Below are positions 1 to 5,468 of a stretch of DNA of 7,396 nucleotides, piece after piece. The stretch covers positions 1 through 7,396 of the forward strand of contig LJUE01000105.1 of assembly GCA_001303885.1 (NCBI GenBank), written 5' to 3'. Each line of letters starts with the position of its first letter. The first letter of the stretch is position 1. This stretch comes from Planctomycetes bacterium SM23_32. GTDB taxonomy: Bacteria > Planctomycetota > Brocadiia > SM23-32. The notes beneath the pieces were generated by a model that saw only the letters and a program-made list of their open reading frames with translations, did no database searches and was not told the origin of the DNA. Made by a program: the position numbers and the translations under genes.

Positions 1-164
1 TCGGAGAGCCGGTCCAACCGGCGCGCGTCGGCCACCGTTCCTGCCAGGAAACTGGCGCCGTCGAAGCCCGCCGCCTTCACCCGTCGGCAGCACCTGGCCG
101 GGTCGGCCGCCTGCATGAACCACGTCGGGTAGAAGATGGGCACGCGCCTGTCACCGGCCGTCAT
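1..164 (-). CDS. N-terminus of an unidentified protein, possibly TIM-barrel sugar isomerase/epimerase-like (partial)
   Basis: An open frame runs from an ATG at 164-162 off the left edge, giving 54 complete codons. The start is supported by a GGAGG ribosome-binding site (170-174 on the complement) five bases upstream. Another in-frame ATG lies 15 codons upstream at 209 but has no comparable ribosome-binding site. The visible protein begins MTAGDRRVPIFYPTWFM and continues with a segment RVKAAGFDGASF. A short strand followed by a helix and an 'aGFDG' turn recalls the first beta-alpha unit of xylose-isomerase-like TIM barrels (sugar phosphate isomerases/epimerases), but 54 residues cannot settle this. 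No signal peptide is visible. It is the last visible gene of the leftward series, 91 bases after the sulfatase stop, and is probably cotranscribed with it. Coding status is fairly secure; the family is a guess. Confidence 0.6.
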   Translation of the reverse strand, partial: MTAGDRRVPIFYPTWFMQAADPARCCRRVKAAGFDGASFLAGTVADARRLDRLS

Positions 165-255
165 GTCTGCCTCCCCGCCCGGACCGCGCTCCGCGTGGCG
201 ACGCCCCATTCTCGCACCGCACGGGACCCCACGGCAAGCCCAGCGAGGCCGCCGC

Positions 256-1647
256 TCAGAAGGGGATCCGGTCGCCGTGGGCGGCGGCCCAGTCCCGGCC
301 GACGGCGTGGAGGCGTGCCACGGTCTCGGCATGGGCCGGGTCGCCCGCGAGGTTGCGCATCTCCAGGGGGTCGGCTTCCAGGTCGTAAAGCTCGGGGGCG
401 TCGTCCGGGTCGTGGACGTACTTCCAGCGCCGCGTCACGACGGCCCGCCGCATCAGGCCCGGCGTGGGATTGCCGGAGTACTGCGAGTAGACGGCCCGCG
501 CCGGCGGCTCCGCGCCGTCCCGAACGGACGAGGCCAGCGAGACGCCGTCCATAGCCTTGGGCGCATCGAGCCCCAGCAGCTCCAGCAGGGTCGGCATCAT
601 GTCCAGGTGCGAGACGGGCGCCCCGAACGCTTGCGGACCCGCGCCCGGCACATGGAGCAGCAGGGGCACGCGGATGGCCGGCTCGTACATCTCCATCTTC
701 TGGTACATCGCGTGCTGGCCCAGGTGCTCGCCGTGGTCCACGGTGAAGACCACCAGCGTGTCCTCCACAAACCCTTGCTCTTCAAGCGCTTGCAGCACCT
801 GCCCGATGCCGTCGTCGGCCAGCCGGACCAGCCCCAGGTGAGCGGCCCAGACGCGGCGCCATTCGCCCATCGTCACGCCCTCGGCGAGTTGCGCGGCGAT
901 GCCCCGACGCCGGCCCGGCGGCTCGCCCTCGGCCGGTGCGCCGACGTTGGCGGGCAGTTCGAGCGCGCCCGGGTCGAACATCGAGGCATAGGGCTCCGGC
1001 AGGATGAGGGGCGGGTGCGGCGCCCACAGGAACAGGAAGAGGGCGAACGGCCTCGCGCGCGGCGCCCGGAGGAACTCGACCGCGCGCCGACACCAGTAAG
1101 CGTCCTTGAAGTGCTCGGCCGCATGGGGCCAGACGGCCGTGCGCGTGTTGGAGTATTCGACCCGCGTCAGTTCGCCCTCCTGCATCTCGAGGATGCCGCG
1201 CCGGAAGGCCCCCGCGGCCTCGGCCGGCATCGGCTCCAGGCCGCGCTCGGCGAGGTACCGCCGGTGGTCCGATTCGTCCACCCAGAGGCAGAACGGCACA
1301 CGCTCGCGCAGGCCGGGCCTGACGCGGATGTGGTGGACGCCGACGTGGGCGACATCGTAGCCGGCCTCGTGGAGGCACTGCTGAAGGGGCTTGTGGTCGC
1401 CGGCCGTCTCGCCCGTCCAGTCGTTGTAGACCACGCCGTTGGCGGTGGGGTACTTGCCGGTGAAGAGCGCCGTGCGCGCGGGCACGCAGAGGGGGCAGGT
1501 GCTGTAGGCGCGGCTGAAGACGGCAGCCCGCGCGGCGAGGTGCTTCAGCGCGGGCGTCGCCTGGACTCCGGCCTGGACCATGCCCAGGCTGTCGGCCCGC
1601 TGATGGTCCGCCATGACGAATAGCAGATTGTGCGGCCGGTCAGGCAA
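256..1647 (-). CDS. Sulfatase (formylglycine-dependent, alkaline phosphatase superfamily), cytoplasmic
   Basis: The 463-residue product is a type I sulfatase, a family that hydrolyses sulfate (sometimes phosphate or phosphonate) esters using a formylglycine made from Cys. The N-terminus (NLLFVMADHQRADSLG) carries metal ligand D14 in the D-x-Q-R form seen in choline-sulfatase/phosphonate-monoester-hydrolase relatives. C54-V-P-A-R58 followed by TALFTGKYP is the formylglycine motif. H211 lies in APHPP, D304-H305-G-E supplies the distal metal ligands, and K317 and the EPAIRVPLLL segment follow. One key position is unusual: the GYxTxxxGKWH signature reads GYDVAHVGVHH, so the lysine is V104. The start is TTG at 1647, with GGAG six bases upstream (1654-1657); the next ATG (codon 12) would remove the first core strand. 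No signal peptide is seen, unlike most periplasmic polysaccharide sulfatases. The gene follows the aldo/keto reductase by 57 bases. Substrate unknown; no maturation enzyme is in the window. Confidence 0.93.
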   Translation of the reverse strand: MPDRPHNLLFVMADHQRADSLGMVQAGVQATPALKHLAARAAVFSRAYSTCPLCVPARTALFTGKYPTANGVVYNDWTGETAGDHKPLQQCLHEAGYDVAHVGVHHIRVRPGLRERVPFCLWVDESDHRRYLAERGLEPMPAEAAGAFRRGILEMQEGELTRVEYSNTRTAVWPHAAEHFKDAYWCRRAVEFLRAPRARPFALFLFLWAPHPPLILPEPYASMFDPGALELPANVGAPAEGEPPGRRRGIAAQLAEGVTMGEWRRVWAAHLGLVRLADDGIGQVLQALEEQGFVEDTLVVFTVDHGEHLGQHAMYQKMEMYEPAIRVPLLLHVPGAGPQAFGAPVSHLDMMPTLLELLGLDAPKAMDGVSLASSVRDGAEPPARAVYSQYSGNPTPGLMRRAVVTRRWKYVHDPDDAPELYDLEADPLEMRNLAGDPAHAETVARLHAVGRDWAAAHGDRIPF

Positions 1648-1669
1648 TCGGTGCTCCGCTGCAAGTCGA

Positions 1670-1685
1670 GCCGGCTGCGGCCGGC
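1670..1685 (-). repeat. Small inverted repeat (hairpin) between reductase and sulfatase genes
   Basis: GCCGGC, a TGCG loop and GCCGGC form a perfect 6-bp stem, 12 bases upstream of the sulfatase ribosome-binding site on the complement strand. No T-run follows it, so it does not look like a terminator. It could affect mRNA stability or translation of the sulfatase, but short GC stems arise by chance at this base composition. Confidence 0.25.
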
Positions 1686-1704
1686 GTGGCGCATCCCGCG
1701 CGGC

Positions 1705-2610
1705 TCAGTCCGTCCACGCTTGGGGATGGTCGGCGCTGACTATGTCCAGCTCGGCGGCCCCGGCGTTGGACTCGACCTGCTCGACGCTCTTGCAGCCGGG
1801 GATGACGCACGTGACGGCCGGATGCTTCAGGCACCAGGCCAGCGCCCAAGGCGCCATCTCCACCCCTTGGGGGACCTCTTCCGCCTTGATGCGCTGCGCC
1901 TCGCGGATCTGGGCGTCTATGTCTTCGCGCTCACGGCCGGAGCGCACGTCGTTGTCGGGGAAGGTGTCGCCCGGCTCGTACTTGCCGCTCAGGAACCCGC
2001 TGGCCAGCGGCACCCGCGCCAGCACGCCCAGGTCCTGCTGCTCGCAGAGCGGCAGGACCTCCGTCTCCGGCGTGCGGTCGAGCCGGTTGTAGACGACCTG
2101 GATGGCTGAGAAGCCTTTGTCGGCGGCCTGGCCGGTCTGGTAGGTGTTGCCGTTCCAGCCGATGGAGTCGCCCAGGCGGCGCACCTTGCCGGCCTCGACC
2201 TGCTCGGCCAGCATCTCCCAGAGGCCCGGCGTGTCGAAGTCCTCGTCCGAGCCGGAGTGGAACTGGTAGAGGTCCACGTAGTCGGTGCCGAGCGCCTCGA
2301 GCGACTCCTCGAGCGTGCGGCGCACGCCGGCGGGCGTCCAGCCGTGCAGGTGGCCGAACTTGGTGGCGATGATCCAGTCCTCGCGGCTGTCCCCTTCGAG
2401 GACCCCGCCGATGAGGCGTTCGGAGAGGTGGTCGCGCCCGTAGCAGGCGCTGGTGTCTATCAGGTTGATGCCCAGCTCCTTGGCGCGGCGGAGCATGGCG
2501 TCCACCTCGTCCTGGGTGAAGTCTTTGCCCCAGTCGCCGCCGAACTGCCAGGCGCCGACGCCAACCACCGAGACCCTCATCTCCGTGCTGCCCAGCCTGC
2601 GATACTTCAT
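1705..2610 (-). CDS. Aldo/keto reductase
   Basis: The 301-residue product is a full-length aldo/keto reductase, an NAD(P)H-dependent cytoplasmic TIM-barrel enzyme that interconverts carbonyls and alcohols. The whole catalytic tetrad is visible: D52 and Y57 in LIDTSACYG, K84 in ATKFG and H118 in DLYQFH. The usual VPLASGFLSGKY segment and the C-terminal cofactor-binding segment IPGCKSVEQVESN are also present. The N-terminal MKYRRLGSTEMRVSVVGVGAW is typical of the family. I chose the ATG at 2610 because it gives this standard N-terminus and has a G-rich stretch (GGGG) six bases upstream. An in-frame ATG four codons earlier (2622) and a frame open to 2697 would add a non-homologous, Arg/Gly/Pro-rich tail. 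The gene lies downstream of the PL22-like lyase and upstream of the sulfatase, so it may reduce a keto or aldehyde sugar in the same pathway. That role is inferred from position; the substrate cannot be read from sequence. Confidence 0.93.
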   Translation of the reverse strand: MKYRRLGSTEMRVSVVGVGAWQFGGDWGKDFTQDEVDAMLRRAKELGINLIDTSACYGRDHLSERLIGGVLEGDSREDWIIATKFGHLHGWTPAGVRRTLEESLEALGTDYVDLYQFHSGSDEDFDTPGLWEMLAEQVEAGKVRRLGDSIGWNGNTYQTGQAADKGFSAIQVVYNRLDRTPETEVLPLCEQQDLGVLARVPLASGFLSGKYEPGDTFPDNDVRSGREREDIDAQIREAQRIKAEEVPQGVEMAPWALAWCLKHPAVTCVIPGCKSVEQVESNAGAAELDIVSADHPQAWTD

Positions 2611-2670
2611 CCGTTGCCCCATTCTGGACGGGTAAGGTCCACTGCTTCCCTTCGGAGGCCCCAAACCTGC

Positions 2671-2692
2671 CGCGCGGCTCCTCCGCCGCGCG
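2671..2692 (-). repeat. GC-rich hairpin in the leader of the reductase gene
   Basis: CGCGCGGC (2671-2678), the six-base loop TCCTCC and GCCGCGCG (2685-2692) form a perfect 8-bp all-GC stem in the 110-base gap between the lyase stop and the reductase start. Only a GTTT follows it on the transcribed strand, so an intrinsic terminator is unlikely. If the promoter proposed at 2701-2729 is used, the stem would form right at the 5' end of that mRNA, where stems often protect transcripts. Otherwise it may act as a processing or partial attenuation site inside the operon. Confidence 0.4.
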
Positions 2693-2700
2693 CTCACACC

Positions 2701-2729
2701 ATTCTAAGGGCGCAGTGCCGTCATTCCAA
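2701..2729 (-). promoter_or_regulatory. Candidate internal sigma70-type promoter for reductase-sulfatase genes
   Basis: On the complement strand TTGGAA (2729-2724) and TAGAAT (2706-2701) are separated by 17 bases. The -10 matches the consensus at five of six positions, the -35 at four of six. The -35 lies in the last codons of the lyase gene. Predicted transcription would begin near 2694, leaving a leader of about 85 bases. The call rests on motif matching only, in a phylum whose sigma factor preferences I cannot verify. Confidence 0.38.
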
Positions 2730-3866
2730 CCGCGGCAGCGATTCGAACTCCGCCACGGCGACCTGGTAGACGTTGCCGTAGCCGGTCACGTCGCTGGTGT
2801 AGATCACGTAGCTGCCGTCGGGGCTGAAGCGGGGGTGGACGTGGACCTCCTGGACGTGGAAGCTGCTGCGGTGCTCGCAGAGCGCGCGGGGGCCGTCGAA
2901 GTCCTCCCCGTTCCACCGCCAGAGCCGCACCGCCCGGCTGCCGGCGTAGCCGTCGCCGACGATCAGCGAGAAGTCGTTGGAGTGGATGTGGCCGGTCTGG
3001 TGGGGGAAGTCCACCTCGGTGCGGTCGGCGTTGTCGTAGCGGACACGGCCAAAGAAGCGCCGCCCCGCCTGCGCCCCGTCCGGCCGGTGGCCGTGGTAGC
3101 CGACGTAGAGGCCGTCGGCGTGCCAGTACTCGTGCCCCACGGACTCGGCGCCCTCGCGGGGCCGGATGCGCCACGCCCGGCCGGTGGTGACGTCGAGTCC
3201 CCAGATGCGGTTGTCCACGATGTCCCACGGCCCCTCGTGGCAGAAGGTGAGCAGGTGCGGCTGCGTGGGCGAGGTGTTGACGTGGCCGATCCAGTTCTCC
3301 TCCTCCCAGACGGTGTCGGCGCCGCTCCCGTCGGTGCCGATCTTCATGATGCGGCAGAGGGGGTGGGCCTCATGGGTCTCCCGGAAGCCGGCGTAGATGT
3401 AGCGGAGCGGGACGTGGATGCGGTCCGAGAGGTCCTCGACCACGCCGGCGCAGACGAAGGCGCCGTCCGCCGTGCAGTTCAGCATGGTGGAGCGGAAGCC
3501 GTCCGGCAGCGTCCAGAGCGCCCGCAGCTCCAGCGAGTGCAGGCCGAGGGCCACCACGGCGCGGTCGTACCAGAAGTAGGCTTCCGGGCGGGTCGGGTTG
3601 ACGCAGGCCTGCAGGAAGCCGGCGTCGCGCTCCAGGTCGGTGAGCTGGGTGATCTCGCCGCCCTCCAGTTCTATGCTGAACAGGTTGGAGCGGTTCTGGC
3701 GGTCGGAGCCGAACAGCAGCCGCCGCCCTCCGTCCCACCAGCCGGGATTGGTGAAGTAGAGGTGGTGGCTGTGCCCCTTGTAGTTGGTGAGCCGGCGCAC
3801 GGTGACGCCGCTTGAGGGGTCTTCGTAGTCCTCCCATTCGGGCGGCCACTTCCGGCCGGCCGTCAT
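2721..3866 (-). CDS. Oligogalacturonate lyase-like protein (PL22 family, TolB-like beta-propeller)
   Basis: The 381-residue product resembles cytoplasmic oligogalacturonate lyases (Ogl, about 388 residues). These cleave short 4-deoxy/galacturonate oligomers by metal-dependent beta-elimination on a seven-bladed propeller. The strongest match is FCHEGPWDIVDNRIW (208-222), against CHEGPWHLVDSRIW in enterobacterial Ogl. R220 and H245 (GHEYW) are 25 residues apart, matching Arg217 and His242 of the Yersinia enzyme as I recall them. H293 in GHIHSN, followed by VGDG, and the Q339-x-x-H342-x-H344 motif correspond to its manganese ligands. Propeller-blade sequences such as FSPDGSYVIYTSD (347-359) recur. 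The ATG at 3866 overlaps the upstream stop as ATGA and has AAGGAG (3874-3879) seven bases upstream. No signal peptide is visible. The fold and active-site class are well supported; the substrate may be another uronide rather than pectin fragments. Confidence 0.85.
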   Translation of the reverse strand: MTAGRKWPPEWEDYEDPSSGVTVRRLTNYKGHSHHLYFTNPGWWDGGRRLLFGSDRQNRSNLFSIELEGGEITQLTDLERDAGFLQACVNPTRPEAYFWYDRAVVALGLHSLELRALWTLPDGFRSTMLNCTADGAFVCAGVVEDLSDRIHVPLRYIYAGFRETHEAHPLCRIMKIGTDGSGADTVWEEENWIGHVNTSPTQPHLLTFCHEGPWDIVDNRIWGLDVTTGRAWRIRPREGAESVGHEYWHADGLYVGYHGHRPDGAQAGRRFFGRVRYDNADRTEVDFPHQTGHIHSNDFSLIVGDGYAGSRAVRLWRWNGEDFDGPRALCEHRSSFHVQEVHVHPRFSPDGSYVIYTSDVTGYGNVYQVAVAEFESLPRLE

Positions 3867-4609
3867 CTGTCCTCTCCTTCCTGTGCGCGACGGCGACTGA
3901 GGGCTGCGGCAATCCTGGAGGCGTACTTCAGCAGGGCGGCGCCGCGGCTGCCCACGCTGCGATCACGAGGCGCCGAGTCCACGTAGGCGACCGCCCAGTC
4001 TGTCAGTATCTCGACGACGGGCCGGGGGCCGCGCACTTCCCATCCCTTCAGGGCTGCCCGCACGGCCGGCGTCAGCATGGCCTCGACGGCCTCACGCGGC
4101 TCTCCGGTCAACCAGAAGTCCCCGGCGAACTCGTCATCTCCCTCCGGCTTCACCCGGTAGAGCCCCCTGACGCCGACGGGGCCGCCGAACCAGTCCTCCC
4201 GGTAGATGCAGGCCGGGGCCGTGGCGGCGCCGTCGGGCAGCCGGGCCATGGCCACCAGGTAGAGGGCGATCGTGCCGACGTCGGCGCCGTTCCGCCCCCG
4301 CCCCGCGTGCGTTAACTTGAACCCGTAGTCGAACAGCACGAGGCGGGGCGGGCTGCGATCCTCGCCCAAGAGGTTGGCCACGGCCCGTCCCTCGCCCCGC
4401 TCGAACAGCGCGCAGGCGGGCAGGAAGCTCAGATCCCTCCCCTCGAATGTGCCGTAGTAGCGCAGGCCGAGCTGTTCGGCGAGCTGCATCATGCGCCGGC
4501 GCCGCTCGCGGGCCGCGCGGGGGTCGCTGAAGACCAGGAAGACCATGGCGAGGCAGATGGCGAGCGAAATGGGGACGCCGACCAGGATCCACCAGAGACT
4601 GCCTTCCAT
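3863..4609 (-). CDS. Single-pass membrane protein of unnamed family
   Basis: This 248-residue protein has one N-terminal membrane helix (about residues 4-27, LWWILVGVPISLAICLAMVF). An Arg-rich stretch follows (RAARERRRRMMQLAEQLGL, 31-49), so the positive-inside rule puts the C-terminal domain in the cytoplasm. The soluble part contains F69-x2-G-x-G-R-x3-N79-L-L-G and then VLFDYGF (91-97). I recall a similar F..G..R...N.L.G....FDY pattern in uncharacterised planctomycete-type membrane proteins, but I know of no function for it. It ends in an Arg/Glu-rich tail. The start ATG at 4609 has an excellent AGGAGG seven bases upstream (4617-4622); an open extension to 4765 is Arg/Gly/Ala-rich and would cross the promoter. 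It is first in the leftward series and overlaps the PL22-like lyase by four bases (ATGA), implying translational coupling. A role in sensing or anchoring for that pathway is speculation. Confidence 0.82.
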   Translation of the reverse strand: MEGSLWWILVGVPISLAICLAMVFLVFSDPRAARERRRRMMQLAEQLGLRYYGTFEGRDLSFLPACALFERGEGRAVANLLGEDRSPPRLVLFDYGFKLTHAGRGRNGADVGTIALYLVAMARLPDGAATAPACIYREDWFGGPVGVRGLYRVKPEGDDEFAGDFWLTGEPREAVEAMLTPAVRAALKGWEVRGPRPVVEILTDWAVAYVDSAPRDRSVGSRGAALLKYASRIAAALSRRRAQEGEDR

Positions 4610-4660
4610 GCACGCGCCTCCTGTCGCCGTCGGCCCGCGGGCCCGCGCCTTCCGGCCGCC

Positions 4661-4689
4661 ATCATAGCGGTGCCGTCCTGGGCCGGCAA
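4661..4689 (-). promoter_or_regulatory. Candidate sigma70-type promoter for the leftward operon
   Basis: On the complement strand TTGCCG (4689-4684) and TATGAT (4666-4661) are 17 bases apart, with five of six matches in the -10 and four of six in the -35. Transcription would start near 4654, about 45 bases before the ATG of the membrane protein and upstream of its AGGAGG. It is back to back with the rightward promoter at 4722-4749. Motif evidence only. Confidence 0.45.
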
Positions 4690-4721
4690 CCGCTGCGCAG
4701 GCCCCGGCCCCCGGCGCCGTT

Positions 4722-4749
4722 TTGACGCCGCCCCGACAGCGGCTACAAT
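4722..4749 (+). promoter_or_regulatory. Sigma70-type promoter for histidine phosphatase and lpxB
   Basis: TTGACG (4722-4727) and TACAAT (4744-4749), separated by 16 bases, each match the consensus at five of six positions. The AT content of these boxes stands out from very GC-rich surroundings. Transcription would begin near 4757 and give a leader of about 31 bases before the ATG at 4788. The location also argues against the upstream TTG codon at 4722 as a translation start. Confidence 0.6.
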
Positions 4750-4787
4750 GGCGCGGCGCCGGCAAGCGAAGGGAATCTGCGCCTTAC

Positions 4788-5432
4788 ATGAGCGGGTCCG
4801 AGCCGACAACGCTGGTCGTGGTTCGCCACGGGGAGACCGTCTGGAACAGCGACGGCCGGCAGCAGGGCCAGCTCGACGGCGAGCTGAGCCCGCTCGGCGT
4901 GCGGCAGGCCGAGGCCGTGGCCGGGGCGCTGGCGGGCGGGCAGTTCGACGCCCTCTATAGCAGCGACCTGGGGCGAGCCGTGCAGACGGCGGAGGTCATC
5001 GCGCGGCGTCTGGGCCTGGCGGTGCAGACCGACGCCCGGCTGCGCGAACGCCACCTGGGCATGCTGCAAGGGATGACGATGGCCGACTTCGAGCGTGAGC
5101 ATCCGGGCCATTACGCGCGCTTCCGCTCCGCGGACCCGGATTACGCGATACCCGGCGGCGAGAGCGTGCGGCAGCGGCATGGGCGGCACGTGGCTGCCGC
5201 CGCCGAGATCGCCCGGCGTCACCCGGGTGGGCGGGTCGTGGTGGTGGCGCACGGCGGCGTGCTGAACAGCCTCATCCGCCATGCGCTGGGGCTTCCGATG
5301 GCCGGGCCGCGCCGCTACTCGCTCTACAACGGCAGCATCAACGTCTTCTGCGTGGCCGACGGCGAGTGGCGGCTGGCCCGGTGGGGCGACACGCACCATC
5401 TGGAGGGGCTCGGCACGCTGGACGACTGGTAA
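4788..5432 (+). CDS. Histidine phosphatase superfamily protein (phosphoglycerate mutase-like)
   Basis: The 214-residue product belongs to the branch of the histidine phosphatase superfamily that includes cofactor-independent-looking phosphatases such as PhoE, CobC and GpmB-like proteins. The RHGETVWN motif gives R13 and the phospho-accepting H14. R63 lies in YSSDLGRAVQTAE, E87 in LRERHLG is the likely proton donor, and H155 in VVVVAHGGVLNSLIRH is the second catalytic histidine. PGGES (122-126) is also typical. The length is normal and no signal peptide is seen, so it should be cytoplasmic. The ATG at 4788 begins the protein seven residues before the first core strand; its ribosome-binding site is weak (AGGGA, about 13 bases upstream). 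Family members dephosphorylate diverse small molecules, from sugar phosphates to alpha-ribazole phosphate, and this one cannot be assigned. It lies 36 bases before lpxB and is probably cotranscribed, but I see no biochemical link to lipid A. Confidence 0.93.
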   Translation: MSGSEPTTLVVVRHGETVWNSDGRQQGQLDGELSPLGVRQAEAVAGALAGGQFDALYSSDLGRAVQTAEVIARRLGLAVQTDARLRERHLGMLQGMTMADFEREHPGHYARFRSADPDYAIPGGESVRQRHGRHVAAAAEIARRHPGGRVVVVAHGGVLNSLIRHALGLPMAGPRRYSLYNGSINVFCVADGEWRLARWGDTHHLEGLGTLDDW

Positions 5433-5439
5433 GGGGTAG

Positions 5440-5457
5440 GCCAGGCGGAATCCTGGC
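5440..5457 (+). repeat. Small hairpin between histidine phosphatase gene and lpxB
   Basis: GCCAGG, a six-base loop CGGAAT and CCTGGC form a perfect 6-bp stem in the 36-base gap, ending just before the GGGAAGGG ribosome-binding site of lpxB. No U-run follows, so it is not a terminator. It could modulate translation or mark an mRNA processing point. Confidence 0.3.
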
Positions 5458-5468
5458 GGGAAGGGTCT

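Noticed and set aside
136..1623. 495-codon open frame on the plus strand opposite the sulfatase gene
   Set aside because: It is antisense to a clear sulfatase, has no recognisable domain and a low-complexity Arg/Gly/Val/Pro composition typical of shadow frames in GC-rich DNA.
2611..2697. N-terminal extension of the aldo/keto reductase
   Set aside because: The extra 29 residues are Arg/Gly/Ser/Pro-rich and unlike the family. They would also be translated across the GC hairpin at 2671-2692, and the start at 2610 gives the standard N-terminus.
2715..3815. 366-codon open frame on the plus strand opposite the PL22-like gene
   Set aside because: Repetitive Val/Ala/Glu-rich shadow with no motif, antisense to a conserved enzyme.
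4711..4762. CCGGCGCCG and its reverse complement CGGCGCCGG bracketing the rightward promoter, with copies 42 bp apart
   Set aside because: Tempting as a dual operator, but CGGCGCCG also occurs inside coding sequence near 3315, 3938, 4224 and 4282, so it is common by composition here.
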